Notes under the pieces: generated by a model
What the model saw: the letters and a program-made list of their open reading frames with translations, nothing else
Databases searched by the model: none
Told to the model about the DNA's origin: nothing
Shown here: positions 45,752 through 59,040 of the stretch, piece by piece
How positions within the stretch are numbered: position 1 is the stretch's first letter
Layout: the number at the start of each line of letters is the position of its first letter
NCBI GenBank assembly: GCA_964017145.1
Contig: OZ024841.1
Coordinates: forward strand, 124,001 to 188,000
Direction of reading: 5' to 3'
Length of the DNA stretch: 64,000 nucleotides
DNA from: Agrocybe praecox
Taxonomy: Eukaryota; Basidiomycota; Agaricomycetes; Agaricales; Agrocybaceae
Position numbers and translations under genes: made by a program

Positions 45752-46698
45752 TGTGGGTGCTGCCGTCTATGTCATGATATTATTAGTGAGGTATATAAGA
45801 CATGAGAACTTATAGCACTTGTTAACTTCACCTATAACAATTGGGTGATCTTCCAAATTTTCAGTTCGTAGTTTATGTGTTGTCCTTGCATAAGCCCCAG
45901 AGACACAGTTTACAAATATTTTCGTAATGGCCCTGAAAACCGTGGTATTGTCACTAAGAAGCAGGGAAACATTTCCCTCCCTTTTTGGAGGGATGGCACG
46001 GAGAAAAAATTGATACGGATCCAGAATTAGAAGAAACCAAGCGGTTCGTCTCTGGAATGCCTTGGTTTATGAATCATTATATAAGACTCCCACTTAGACA
46101 TGCGATCCTCTGCCGTGTCTGGCCTCTACGTTGGCAAAAAAGCTGGTTTTTAAATGCATCTATGTCCAGCACAGGTAACAGCCATGCCATATTTTAATTA
46201 TTTTCATGTCATAGACATATATGACTTAAATTTAACTGCCATTGTTCCCCTCCTCACGTCCTAAAAATCACCCAGATTTGGCACACCGGGTGCTCCATGC
46301 CCATTTCTCACTTATATCCGCTTTGTATCGTGTAGAAGACCCCGAAGCTATGTTGTATGCAGCTAGTTTTTCTTCCTTCTAGTTTGTCAGGTCAAGGAGC
46401 CGAACCAGCACGTTTGTGCAGGCCTCTCTCTCATGCAAGCCACCTGGACATCTGGATTCTGGGGTCCATGACAAGATGTTTACCTTCAGACAAATATATA
46501 AGAAAGTGTTTTGTTCCTGTTCTTTTCTCTCCCCCTCTCCATCGCCCCATTATCCGTTATTTTGCTTGACGAGAAATACAGAGGCGTGGAAAGCCACTCG
46601 AAGCGTAATTTTCAACCTTACAATCTTTACCTCTCCTTCCAGTAGTCCATTCCTTCTTCCATACTGGGATATATAGCCCTAAAGAGCCTCTACTTACT

Positions 46699-47945
46699 AT
46701 GCAGCACAAAGACCAGGGAGCCATACCGCATCCGTTAACTGGTAAATACTTCATATTTCCTTGCTTGATGAGGAACAAACGGCTAACATCGCATATAATG
46801 GTGGCTGTATACTTTTTCCACGCACTCTCGTTGTGTTGCGCAATATTGCGAATCAGCTCAAAGCTTTTTATAAAGAGAAAGGTTTATTGGGTACCCGATG
46901 TCCTGTTTCTATTCGCCGTCCTGTGCAATAGCTCTCTTCTTGCGTCCGTAATTATCATAGGTGGGTGTGCTTGTATCCACATACCAAGGAGCGACGTTGA
47001 CAGAGTAGAAGACGTGTCCGGACGCCAATTCGTCTCGCCACGTCTTTATGCTATAGCGATGGATACTCATTTTCTCGTAATATGATGGGTGTGCTCTCTA
47101 TTGGCACAATCTCACACAAATACAGACTGATATTCATACAGGCTCATGAGGGCCAGCCTTGGAGCAACATTAGTTCCAATCGTTATTCAAATCGACGGAC
47201 CTATGAGACGCGTCTACAAGTGCTTGGTCGTATTTGTGTGCCTTTCTATCAGTACAGGTTATTGCATCATTACCACTTTAACCTGCAAAGACAAAGACTC
47301 TGCATGGGTAAGCAACACTACCATCCACCCCTTCCTGACATCCATTCTTGTGGTAGCCCCCCTTAGTACATGTCACTTCTTTTTCTCTCCTTTCTATTAC
47401 TCAACGGACACATCAGGTGGCATCATTGCGGATACACTCATGGGATACATGGCTGGGCGGGTCATCCTACAGTCTACACTACAGCCACAAATGAAGGCGT
47501 ATGTGGTTACGGGCATATGGTGCGGCGCATCCACAATGTCGATAGATGCAGTGTGGTGGATTCTTACTGCCACCATTTTCCCATCGCAAGCGGCAGTGCA
47601 TGTTTGCCTTGCGAGCTTTGCAGTGAGTCTATTGTTGTAAATTATCATTCTTTCTGTGCTTACATGATCCTATTTTAGTCTTGCTTCTCTCTAACCATGG
47701 GATGTATGTCGACTGTGACCCGCATGCTTTATAATAGGAGGCATCCCCCGACGGAGACGTTCGCCGAAGCGGCCTCGTCACCAGAAGTACGGTTCAGAGT
47801 CTATGCCAGTTCATTGGGCGATGCAAGTACGTGTGTGTCTACTGTGATTGTTGGACGGGTTGCAGGTATTCCGGAGATTTGTATTACATCGGTGTCGATG
47901 GAAGAGAAACGCAGCAACGATTCATGCTCCACCATCGTCGTTTAA
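46699..47945 (+). CDS. Multi-helix fungal membrane protein (exon structure partly unresolved)
   Basis: Hydrophobic segments are visible in order: MVAVYFFHALSLCCAILRI (Met at 46798) with IKRKVYWVPDVLFLFAVL; MRASLGATLVPIVIQ and VFVCLSISTGYCIITTL (from 47146); GGIIADTLMGYMAGRVIL, YVVTGIWCGASTM and VWWILTATIF; then a tail MGCMSTVTRMLYNRRHPP from 47697, ending with TAA at 47943-47945. The order and the DTLMGYMAGR segment match the rhodopsin-like family of the gene at 38988-40168. The intron between the first block and 47142 (acceptor ATACAG) could not be joined in phase, so a missing exon or frameshift is possible. Ligand and role unknown. Confidence 0.5.
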
Positions 47946-48900
47946 TGTACATCCAGGCCCAGCCGTTAACTGAAAGGGATAACTGAATACTTTTGTATGA
48001 CCTTTTTGCAACACCAGTACGTGTACCGACGTGTCAAGCATACTTTCATTCCATTCTATGTTTCATTATCGCTTCTATTCAAAAAACTAAGCCACTCTTT
48101 TTAAATTGACGTTTCATAATCATCAGTGCTTTTTTTCTTTCTCAGATTTCCTCAAAATTTTACCTCTATTATTTTCTCATGTACAAGGTCTGCAACGGTG
48201 AAAGGTCCAGATGGGTTTGATGACAGGTGGGCATGTAAATGTTTTAAAGTGGTTGATATTAATATAACAAATAACCATTACATCAGTGTTCACGAGCGCA
48301 TCTGATTGAAGATATATCTGCCGCTTATTCAGTGTGGCATATTTAGTTCGTATGTATTGGCGCTTAAGAATATATTTTTGGATATCGGATCACCACGTAC
48401 AGGAAAATACCGAAGGTACATACCTATAGAGCGGCTTGGCAACAATATATCTGTAGTGTAAAGTTCCTTATCATGTCGTTCTTTATGTAACTCTATAGAG
48501 ATGCGATAACAACCTCAAGTGAACAGAAAATCTAAGGTATTGATGAACTTGAGGCAGTTAACCTCTCCACTTAGAGGTCAAGCAGTAAATCCGAGATCTA
48601 CGATGCAATTCGCAGCAAGAAGAACATACATAAGCCCCATGCTTCATTCGAAATTTTATCACCAAAACACACTTTTCCGTATCCGAGAACATTTTGTTAG
48701 ATCCATCATGCCTAGTAAGTATGGTGGACACCATCTTGTCTTCGTCCGCAGTCTGACACTTGCATCTCTTAAAGAAGACAACACGGCATCCTGTACGCCG
48801 TCCCCAGCACACCACAGTCATAAACACCAACAACAAAAAGAAGAGGGCCGCAACCATTCATCACGAGCATGGAGTTCGACGCTCCAAACGCCTTGAAAGA

Positions 48901-49908
48901 ATGTCCAATGCGCCACCCAGGCAAAAGATATTGACTGCGGCACGTGAGTTCTTCGACATACCGGAACTATTGGACCGCCTAGCAAGAACACTGGCATGGT
49001 CGGAGCTCAACACTCTTGCAAAAGCTTGTTTCTATTCCAACAGCATAGTAGCAAGGCTTATTCGCGAGCGTGTTAGACGCTATTTGTTACCCTTCCTCAG
49101 AAAGCCTGAAAATATGGAAGAATTTTTCGACATGCTACGTAGGGTGAATGGGGCAATCGTAGGATCCCTAGGATGGTCCATTATGACGGCCGAAGATCCC
49201 CAATATGCACACATACCACTCACAGATTTGAACATAATTACCCCTAGAGGGATCGAGAACGTTCTTCCATGCGTCGACTTCTTCCGAGGCGTTGACTATG
49301 AGCATATTATATGCAAACACGCAGAGATACCTTACAAAGATGTCGCCTGTCGTATTATAACCCTTCAACGTGGAGTGAGTTCCCCCAATACTGTTAAGCG
49401 CCCCTTGTCTAGTATCTAATTTCTCTACTAGGCATATGTGGTGACTATTACCGAGAGCAGATCTGAATCGATTTTGCCGGTCGTGGTTGCCTCGCCGTTG
49501 ACGTGTATGATGAACATCACTAGCTCGTATCGGATACACTGTTTGTACCCGTTCCAGCTGATGAATCATATATCTCTCAGAGGTGTACACAGTATATCGC
49601 CTACCACTCTTTATCGTCTATGGCGTCGCGGCATCCAAGCGCAGTGGACAACATTTGGATATGAAGGTGCTTGTGGGGATATATGTCCTGCACTATGGCG
49701 ACGAACAAAGGGATTGAAGGGAGCGGCAAGCACAGTTTGGAATCCGTTTGCTAATACCAAATTTATGCCGTATCTTCCTTGTATAGAAGGAGAACTAGGT
49801 TATTCAAACTGCAAATGGCGACTTGGATATGTCTGCCGCAACCGCAGATGCCCAAATTTCTCAAACCGGGCGATGGCTTCATCGGGCACGCATGAACGGC
49901 TTCAATAA
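48901..49908 (+). CDS. F-box-like / nucleotidyltransferase-fold protein, second copy (2 exons)
   Basis: Exons 48901-49374 and 49432-49908 join in phase through a GTGAGT...CTAG intron, giving about 316 residues. An upstream in-frame ATG at 48760 would add a basic 47-residue leader. The N-terminus has an F-box-like segment (FFDIPELLDRLARTLAWSEL). The nucleotidyltransferase-like signature is degenerate: GS at 88-89, but TDLNIITP places Asn111 where the 17361-18299 relative has the second Asp. Catalysis is therefore doubtful. A late Cys set (VCRNRRCPNF) ends the protein. Substrate unknown. Confidence 0.65.
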
Positions 49909-51286
49909 ATCGAGTAACATCGATAGTAATACAATAAATATTTACATCAAGTATTTTTATACACAAGTACATTGCCCTAAGAAAATAATTTATTACCTTT
50001 TTTTCGCACAACTTGTGGGGACATTCAGGCCTAAGACTTCAAGTCATACATACGTACCCAAAGATAAAACATGCACTTTTTTTTTTGGTTCGATCACACA
50101 ACTCCATTTTTTTTCCATTTTCTCACTACTTTCAGGCCAAATCGAGCTTCGACGTGACTTTTAAATATTGTAAGTACGTAGAGATAAGAGATTTGCGCTT
50201 GGATGTGCGGCGCACTTACTCACAAAATTCACAGTGCATTCCATCGAACTCATCCACTGCGGTGGACCACCCTACACTTGCATGCCCCTCATACAACCTT
50301 CATTGCTCGTTCGTTGCTTGCTTTTCACCGTTTCAACAACTAGCCGAGTACGTTTTCAGAGGCTGATGAGGGGCTGATACCAGAGGTGGTTGCGAAGATG
50401 GCGGCATCATTCAGTTTTACTTGTGCTTTCACGAGGTGAGAGGGATACTAGATAATAGTAAGTACACTTGTTTTTCGCATGTAATAGTACTACACTCTAT
50501 AATATAATGATTTTTACCACTCCTATCTTGATGTGGGCGCAAGATGTGAGGGCAAATCAAAAATTTCAAGAAGACCGTAGAAGTAAATTGCATGTTGCCG
50601 CGTCCGCATCGGCCGACAGAGCAGCAAAATAATTTAAGTCCTGACTTAGACTTGACTCAACCCTCGCTTCAGAATGGTTCAAGTCGCGAGGTTGAAACTC
50701 ATTTCCTTTTGACGTTTTTGAAACTGTCTCCAACCAGGCTTAAACAAATCTGATCTCTGATGGGACCCAGATTTGTTTAAACGCGTGAGCCGCCTGTGTA
50801 TGGCCAGGGATAGTATATAAATGCCGTGGCATCGCGCCAATATATGGACACGTGTAATGCCACGTGCTTTATATGATTATCCCATATGGGGACACTCGGC
50901 GGAAAGTTTATTTTCGGAAAATCCTATTTATGCTTCGAAATTGGCGCCCATTTCGCACCTGATCTGCGTCTTCGTATTCTTATGCTCACAGTCCAGCCTC
51001 TCAAATGTGTATTTACTCGACATATACCTGTAATCATGGTGTGCCAGAAGCTCATTAAAGCTTGTGTCGGTGGATAACGTGCAAATATGATCTAGCTGTC
51101 CCCGGGGACTGATGCTTTAAGAGTATATATTAGAGTCATAGCTACTTAGAAATTATCATCTGCTGGATTAGACTTAAATTAGTAAGAAACATAAGTATTA
51201 TAGACCATAAATGGATATCATGTAATGACGATGTAATATATGTCAATTAAACTTTCAAGCTTTCTGGCCCTCCGAAAGAAGTCACC
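49909..51286. other. No supported gene
   Basis: T-rich stretches near 50080-50115. Short frames only. Confidence 0.4.
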
Positions 51287-51860
51287 ATGGGTGCCTCTGC
51301 ATTCCCCTTATCAGTTCAACTCATCTACAACTTCTGTAAGTCCCCTCACTCTGTAATTTCTGCTCTGGAAACATGACTGACACATTCAGGGAGTGCATCA
51401 TACACCAAAATGCAAATCACCATCAGGCTCCTCAAAATGACCTTGGCAAACGACACTTCCCAGCGCCAAACAGACCTAACATGCATGTATCGCCGACTCC
51501 ACGCAAACATCAAAGTGATCCAGAGAGCTGTCGAGTGTCGTGCAGGTGGCAGAGGAACGTTGGACGGAGGAACCATCGTGTTAACGTAAGTAATTGGTTA
51601 TCTGGTCATTGTTCATCGTTCAGCGGATTTTCAGCTGCGGATTTCATCGTAACGAGGAAGAAAATAGGGAGCATATGACCGCTCAGGTCTTCCTTTCGAA
51701 TGGCGAATACGCTGCAGGCCTGCACGTATTTCGAAATTGTCACGTTGAGTTTCAAGTAGCCGAAAGGGATGGCACAAATTTGGTATGGCGCTCAACAACT
51801 ATGGAGGACCTTGAAGGAGACGGGAGGCTTGAAGACTGGGAGGATTACTGGCATCACTAA
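51287..51860 (+). CDS. Small unknown protein (3 exons, about 156 aa)
   Basis: The start lies in a strong context (CACCATGG). Exons 51287-51335, 51390-51585 and 51635-51860 join in phase with GTAAGT donors. Exon 1-2 reads MGASAFPLSVQLIYNFWSAS, with MTLANDTSQRQTDLTCMYRR in exon 2. Exon 3 reads CGFHRNEEENREHMTAQVFL and ends DWEDYWHH. An alternative acceptor a few bases upstream gives a shorter C-terminus. No domain is recognised; the C-terminus is acidic. Consistent splicing and a good start make it a credible gene. Confidence 0.5.
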
Positions 51861-52807
51861 CAGCGTGGCAAACGCGAAATCTGGGAACGACAGACGATGA
51901 GGAGATAAATGTATATTCATAGTGTTCAATTAAGGATATGTTTTCATCAATACATTCTCAACGTGAATGGTATACCCCAACCGAATTATTCCAATGTTAC
52001 AGCAAAGGTGGACTTTATATCACAAAATAATGCTTATATTCTAAACTAAAATCTATACAGTATGCCTAAACCATTGAAAATGTTATTATATGGGAGAAAT
52101 GAACCTTCCCCTTCACGATGGTCCCTGTATTCTAGCCTATATGATAATACCGTACTGCCAATACATTCACACTGTGAAAGGTATACCTCAACCAAATAAA
52201 AGCCGTTATTACAGTAAGGGTGGACCTTATGATGGTGTGCATATTCTATACCATGATCCATGCATAGAATAACAAGAGCCGCGTGACCGGCTCGGGATGA
52301 ATTAAAGCCGCAAAGGTCAAAACATTCACAAGCAATCCGGGTAATGAACCATAGAGTTTCTCACATTCCATTTATCAGGTAAAAACGATACCTTATTACA
52401 TAAGGTCTCGTAAAAATGGGCGGCGTGGCGGATCACGCTAATCACGATGAGGTAAGCAGAGGGCAGTGGCGGGCGCAAAGGGCGCGCGTCGGGAAGAAGT
52501 GCGTCGGGATGATGCGTGCCGAGGCCGCCGATGATGTTCTCAGGAGTTGGTGGTGGTGGTCAAAGAGGACCATGGTAGTTAGCAGTGGATTTGGTGAAAT
52601 TTAACCTTGGCATGTGTGGTAATTAGCACATATCTTGTACAACGGTTTTGTGGTAATTACCATATATTTCATGAAATAGGTACAGTATGTAGTGACATAG
52701 GAGGCCATAAATGATGCCTTCGATTTGGTCTGACAAGTATTTCAAATGGGTAATATCGATCGAAGTATCTTAAACGCAAAGCAAAACACGCCTTTCGCAG
52801 AGCAAGC
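51861..52807. other. No supported gene
   Basis: A GC-rich patch (52430-52560) encodes only low-complexity frames. Two similar 40-60-bp stretches around TATACC(C/T)CAACC (about 51970 and 52183) hint at an imperfect local duplication. Confidence 0.35.
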
Positions 52808-53825
52808 TACTGTACGTAATCAGGAACCTGGTCACACCAGGCAAGCTGGTCAACAACGTTTTGCAAGTCAAATAAATGATAATATACTTTTTTCTTTTCA
52901 CAGATCTATTGCGAGAGTGTATTGGCTGTATTATATGTTAAAAGAACAACAATAAAAAATGTTTCGGTCCAGTAAATGAACGAATATAGCTGAACCGATG
53001 TGATTTCACACGAAAATGCTAAAAATAATGCATTAGACAAACTGGTCAACAACGTTGGCCATCCTCAATTCTCTTGCATACTTGATTTTTTGATATATTA
53101 GTGCTTTGTATGTATTTCGACAAATTATATCAAAATTTTGTGGGGGATTATGAGCTCATTACAGGCAAAACTGTCTTCTATGTTTATCTATTCTAAATTT
53201 ATGTTTTGGAATATTAGCATGTTTAATGATGTACTGCTCGTTGATCATTGAGGTAATTCGCATCCTATTTGCTGATATCTCTTCTCACTACCCTGTGGAT
53301 ATTCTTTACCAGATTTTGGTATTTTTGGAGATTTGATTTAGCTTGGAAATTGAGCCATACACTCGGATGTTATTTTGGAACAATCATTAAGACATACTGA
53401 TCATTTTAGTCGTTTCAGGCAAAATATGATGACTTAAAAATCTGTATTAAAGTTATTTTGATATCTATGTCTTTTTTAAATATATACATTCACCTGTTTT
53501 TGTCTTTTGTGCTTCGTAGACTTTTTACAAGCTTTTTCAGTGTTTAAAATGCGAAAAGGTCAGCTGGTAACGTGACCAATTGATGGCCGGTTTCGGGCGT
53601 AAATGCAGCTGACCAGCTTCCCCGTTTTAGTCAATTTCTTGGCACCCTTCACAAAAATATTCATAGGAGTTCAAGAGACACAATTAAAATTCTAATATTT
53701 GGTAGGAATACTATTGGTATGCTAGACATAGTTTTGGCTGACTTACAAAGTACGAAAACAAAAATTGAATAACCACCATTTAAAATACCTAGAATTGGCC
53801 AGCTTCCTGATTACGTATTACAGTA
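52808..53825. mobile_element. MITE-like element with about 28-bp inverted ends
   Basis: TACTGT, ACGTAATCAGGAA, then CTGG at 52808-52834 recurs reverse-complemented at 53796-53825, with a 3-bp difference after TACTGT. A CTGGTCAACAACGTT direct repeat (52846-52860 and 53042-53056) lies near the left end. The interior is AT-rich with no coding capacity. TA at both edges could be the target duplication. Confidence 0.55.
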
Positions 53826-54286
53826 TTCCCCAAGGTCAAACGATTTAATCTTTTCATTTTTTTTTTGAGTTTTGTCCACACATCAACGTCAGGCCAGTAA
53901 ATGATTGGAGCCCTAAATTAAAGTTGTGTCCTAGGCAATTCTATTTTGACCATCGACTCATATTGAGATAAAAGAAGCGTTTTCTAAAACCATCACACCT
54001 ATATAAGCTCAATATTAAACGATTCTAGTCAGTAATGATTTTGTACCTATCATCGCATCAAATAGACGCGACTCAGTTTTCGAAGTCCAGATATTAAGTC
54101 GGCACGAGATGAACATTCTCAAATTTACACCAGATGCGTCATATGTACTTAAACAATAGATCAGACCCAATTCAACTCATTCCTCCCAGGAGTAACTTTA
54201 TTTCTCCGATATACCTAGCTTCAAATACACATTAATATACTGGGTCTCAGAGTAGCTATGTAGAGATGCACAGCTCATAGATCCCA

Positions 54287-55488
54287 TTAAATAGACCGAA
54301 CCCTTTTGCACGACTCTGCTGCATGGTCCAGCAAGCTCGTTGGCGATGAACGCTTCCGGTTGATTGATGCCGTATTTTTGGAGGTTATTTCCAGGGAACG
54401 TGCAGGCGTCGACATATGTTGTAACAGAGGATATACTGCAGGAGGTTGACTATAGGTACAATCACCAAGATAATTCGTATTGGATACCAAATGATGTGAG
54501 GACTTTAAAAGGCTAGAGGGTATAGCACTGCCGTGGTAAAGCCGCTCGTGAGAAGTGTCAGCTATAGGCGAGGCGGGTGGAACATACTGGAACGTTGTTA
54601 CAATCCAGTCCAGCTTAGACGACATGGTCGACATTGAAGAATGAAGATCATTCATAGTGCTTTGGAAGTTGTTCATGGTCCTTTGAACATCATCGACACT
54701 ACATTGATTGGCAAATACATCAGGAGCAAGGCCACACCCTGTGAACAAAGTGCACACATGAGAAACACAGGTAGAACCTTGAGAAAAGAAAGTTCACCAG
54801 ATGCATTTCGACTGTCATTCAAATCCAAAGGTGCAGTGCCCCTTGTTGTTTCGATTTTGTCTCCAGATTGCTTGACCAGTTGAAGAGGACGGTGGCATTG
54901 CTCCGAAGAGACAGGGACATCGGTTGGAGGGGCCGAAGAAGAATCGGAGGGTACCTTTACCTTCTTGACAAGGCTGCAGCGTCTTTTTTTCGTTTGACAA
55001 TAAGTGCATGCGACGGCTTTTTGCTCTAGCGATTTATAGCACATGATGTGGTTCGAAGAGCAAAGATTGCATGGTTCCTTGTTCTCCTCAACGATGCGGG
55101 GCCGTGGAGAGAAACCTGAACCCGAATCTGAAAAGTCCAGCAAGGATGTTTCATTCAATCTGGATTTCTTGCGGGACAAAAATGTGATGCGTTCTTCGTC
55201 ATCGTCTGCCTCAAAGGCAGAAAAAGTAGGTCGGAAGGTTCCCGATTTTACTGAAAAGGAGCGAAAGGGCGTCGGTGGCGTATCGCATGGCCCATGCGCT
55301 TTAACTGACAGCGAATTTTTTTGCACATGTTCCAACGATGCAGTAGTTATTTGCGGGACTGGTAAAACGCCGTTTGATTCATCAGGAAATGGTGAATTAG
55401 CCAGCGGGGATGGTGATATGGTTATCATTTGAGTGGTGAAATCACTACTTCGCAAAAGGCCCCAAGGCACGGGAGAAGTACCCTTCAT
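54287..55488 (-). CDS. Zn2Cys6-pattern, coiled-coil protein (380 aa as read, 2 exons)
   Basis: Exon 54798-55488 and exon 54287-54738 join in phase 1 through GTGAAC...CACAG. A Ser/Pro-rich N-terminus leads to CNLCSSNHIMC and, ten residues on, CTYCQTKKRRC, which exactly fits CX2CX6CX10CX2CX6C as in fungal zinc binuclear clusters, with a basic second half. The second exon begins with a heptad-like helix (VDDVQRTMNNFQSTMNDLHS), then a Ser/Pro-rich tail with a basic patch near NRKRSS. It could be a DNA-binding regulator; targets unknown. The frame stays open upstream of the chosen Met (TPPASSP), so a 5' exon may be missing. Confidence 0.6.
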
Positions 55489-56037
55489 GGGGGATGATGC
55501 AGGAGGGGTATTTGTTCGCTTGAGTTCCGGGTGTGAGATTCAGATTTACAGTGTTGCAGAAGGGACAATACCTGACGATTATTTGATAAGTCAGGCTCTT
55601 TTGCTAGATTGAAGATGCAGGAATGGTGTCCAGAGAAATTCGAAGAATCTGCTCTCAATTGCTTTTGTTATACATTTGAATAGGTATAACGTGCCGAAGT
55701 CAAAAATGACAGACCTCTTGAGCCTTTAAATCACTGAAGTTTGAGCTTCGGCCAGAACAATACTCGGCGTCATTCCATAAATCGTTCACGCCAAGTTCCA
55801 TATGGGCGAAATTCAACAGGAATACAAGCAGTGTATACAGCTGTTACAAGTGCTGAGGACTGAAGCCTGAAATAGAACTGGCAAATTGAAGGATGACGAA
55901 CGTCAAGTGCAACCAAGGTGGTGTTTGGATGTTTCGGGCTGGCTGACCTATTGGGTTTATTATCTAATGTTTATGTGTGATGTTGGCCGGCGCACAATTT
56001 GAAATTAATTTGAAACCTGTGGATTAACGTGCCAATA
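55489..56037. other. No supported gene
   Basis: Between the zinc-cluster gene and the sharp edge of repeat B. Possible 5' exon of the former (open minus-strand frame up to about 55535). Confidence 0.4.
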
Positions 56038-59000
56038 AATGGATGAGAGGAGAACCGATCTTGCTATTTGTGGTTTTAGGTGAAAAGGATGATCTCAATA
56101 AGAATACGACAAGAAGTCAGTACATCATCGAACAAGTCGTTCTCGAATTTCGAATAGATGACAACATATTTATATTCACTATTTTTGTGAGGTGCAAATT
56201 TATAGAATTCCGGCAAGAAGCTCCTCAGTCTGCATAGTCAACTTTACTGAAGCAAGTTTCTAGGCCGTTGCAGATTAGTCAGTTAGACTCTCGCAAAAAC
56301 TTTTGTGAATAAGAATTGTCTGAGAGCTTACATGATGAATAAGCCAGCTCTTATCACTCGTAATTATTCCGATAGACTTTCGTCGCTTCCGGCCAATTCA
56401 ATCCCGCCGAAACGTTCTTGATATAATCTGAGAATTTCTTGCTGCGCCTCCAGATTTGCGTCCATTTCCTTCTGCTTTACCTTGGATTCTTCTAACTGAA
56501 GCTGAAGCTCAACGGCGTCGGTTCGTCTAGAAAGCAATAGATTAGAGACAGAATGATTGAAGTCTGTAGCCATCCTTCCGGCGGTGTCAGGGGCTTCCAA
56601 ACGCAACCTCGACGAAGCAAAGGATATGGCTGAGCCGCGAGCAGAGGTATGCTGGGCACTGAGGAAAAGCCATGCACCCGTTTCTTTAGACAAATCTTCG
56701 CACTGAGAATTCTAAATGAGTACCAAAAAGAAATTATATCTCGGCAGGGACCCAACCTTCTGTAATATGTTGTTGATCAAGCGCAAAAATCGTTGCGAAG
56801 ATTTTTTCGGCTCCTCGATCAAGTTTCCCAGTTTGCGGGTGCGGATGACTCCTATTATGAATGAATCAGCGATGGCACCAAGAAAATCTACGAGCGATAC
56901 TTACTGTGAGGTTGATTACCACGCTTTGCACCAGAAACGTGCCCATGGATCGGGTTGCGCTTAGTTGCTCTCGGAGAATTAAAAGGCCCAATTGGCCAAA
57001 CGGGGGATGATGCAGGGCTGAATTTGTCACAGACAAAGGAAGCGGAACTCTCAGGAGAAGAAGGCGAAGACACCGTGTTTCCCTTGAACAAATGTGCTGG
57101 TGGACATTTCTTTGAACGAACGAGAGGGGAATCAGGCACAGACTTTCCATATGCCAGACAGGGTTCGGCCTCTTGGACATCGGTGAAAGTGGATGACGGC
57201 GAGGCGTTGTAGTCGCTATTAGCCAACGTGAGTAAGTTCTCGCTGGCTAGTGGGGCGGGCGCGTTCGCACGGTCTTTTGCATGGAGGTCTGATGAATTAT
57301 TAGCAGGGGAACTTGCCCCACCTAGATGAGATACGATATTTCGACCGTTGTGAATGGATGTCCCCAAGGGGTCGTTACTGCCTGCAAACGAAGATAGGTG
57401 AAAATTCGAAGAGTTGGCAAATGTGCTCTCTGCAGCCGAAAATGACTACATTCGTAATGTTAATTGGCTAAATTTTGCCAGCGCAGGGATTGCTACGTAC
57501 CTTCAACAAATCACCCTTCCCGTGTATACAATAAGATTTTAGAGGAAGGCCTGTGCACTTATAGCATTTCCGTGCAGCTCGATGCTGCGGTGAAATCTGT
57601 GGTTGATTCGGATATCAGATTTCGTTAGGACCGCACAAGGCCAACAGACCTTTGTTTTGTCTGTAATTCCTTCAGCAGCAGCAGCGGTTAGGAACTCTCG
57701 ACCCTTGGCGGTGTGTTTGCACTGAAGTCGTAGGGGATTGCCTGGGCACCGATGGGTGTATAATAAATAAGGCTTTGTGTACGCGGGGCGTGTATAACAG
57801 TAACCGTAATACAAAGGGGGTGGGGGGAATGTCAGTCAACGTCCCTTTTAGTGACATTCGCGGTGGTCTATAGAGGTTTATGGTCGGAAGGAGACTATAC
57901 ATTATCACGAAAACACACATGAAATATTACTGAGTACGTCAGCAACGTTCTTATTGCCGCCTATCAGGTGGAAAGGAAAGGATAGTGTGGTATGGGTTTT
58001 GATTCGAGCCTAGCCTGGCAACAGCGTGACCATATTCCAATAGTGACAGTCACGGGTCCGACAAACCGACCTCTTCGCAAAGATGGGCGACGATGAGTAC
58101 CCGTGAATCCAATGGTGTCCGAGAAAGTGGATGAAAAGTATCCGGGGATACCACTGCACATGCAGCGAAAAGTGGAAGAGGTGAAACGACCTTGATCAAT
58201 TGCTATCGCATTTGGAGTACTGAGTGTCACGGTGTTACAATGAATCATATGCCCCGCAACCGATAAATGGGTTGGAGGGTATACGACCAAAATCGCGAAT
58301 ACGCATCACGGGCCAGGGAGCTTGCTCATAGCCTGTCGGACATGTTTTAATTCGGTTCGTCGACGTGTTCGAGCAGAGTGAGAGGGTTCGCATTGTGAAA
58401 GATAAGGGAAAGAAAATGAGACAAATAGGGCATGCAAGATGACTGAAGCCTTGCGAGAGTGCTGGGCGCACGAAACATCCGTATGTTAATCATTCCAAGC
58501 TGTCAATGGATTCCAGAGTTGGACGAAGGATTCTTCTCGACCATCTCCCCCTTGCATTGCGCCGATAATTGCAATGTCTTGCGCTGAAGATAAGACGTCC
58601 AATCAGCCGCCTAGAAATGCAGGGAGTTGACAATGAACTTACCGGTCCTTCTCTAGCTATCTATTTCAAAGCACTGCCGGCACCAGTCACTGCGATGGTA
58701 ACCAGCAGCTATCCATAACAGAACCTGCATCGCAGTCCAGGCTTTCAATAATGGACGAGAGCCCATATTCAGAAGTAGTCATTTTGAGCAACTGTTAAAA
58801 AGACACACAGAGAGAGGGGTTGGCCTGGGCTTTACAGGATTAGCATCGACGTTTTGGTCAGAAACGAAAAAGTGCACACCTGTGTCGGAAACTCGGCTGT
58901 CTTGATGGGATTGGGCTCCGAGATAGATGGGTAGCCGACTAGAGTTTCACATAGAAGTAAAAGGTCGACATCAGGAAGGATTTCGGCCTGCGATCGGTGG

Positions 59001-59040
59001 TGAAAGGTCAACCTGCATTCCTTTGGGATCTGGCGCAAAA
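56038..59040 (-). repeat. Long dispersed repeat, copy B (inverted relative to A)
   Basis: From 56038 to about 58465 it is almost base-identical to 7167 down to about 4174, except that about 560 bp present in A (about 4890-5448) is absent. Then about 270 bp not found in A or C (58466-58738) is followed by a match to A 3862-4170. The minus-strand pieces at 58740-58790 and 59070-59095 share SSIIESLDCDAG coding. Confidence 0.85.
56364..57814 (-). pseudogene. 5'-deleted copy of the Cys-rich/coiled-coil gene
   Basis: Carries exons 2-5 of the 416-aa gene at 5391-6841 with near-perfect identity, and the 3' part of exon 1. The first about 20 codons, including the ATG and the first Cys of the CxxC pair (CNRC becomes HRC), are lost with the 560-bp deletion. 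The open frame runs on upstream from other repeat sequence (YYGYCYTRPAYTK), so a chimeric N-terminus is formally possible. One synonymous C/T difference was noted in exon 5. Confidence 0.7.

Noticed and set aside
49168..49590. 140-codon minus-strand frame
   Set aside because: Shadow of the F-box/nucleotidyltransferase-like gene on the plus strand.
34520..53825. Common family for the two inverted-repeat elements because both show TACTGT
   Set aside because: Similarity stops after six bases; not enough to join them.
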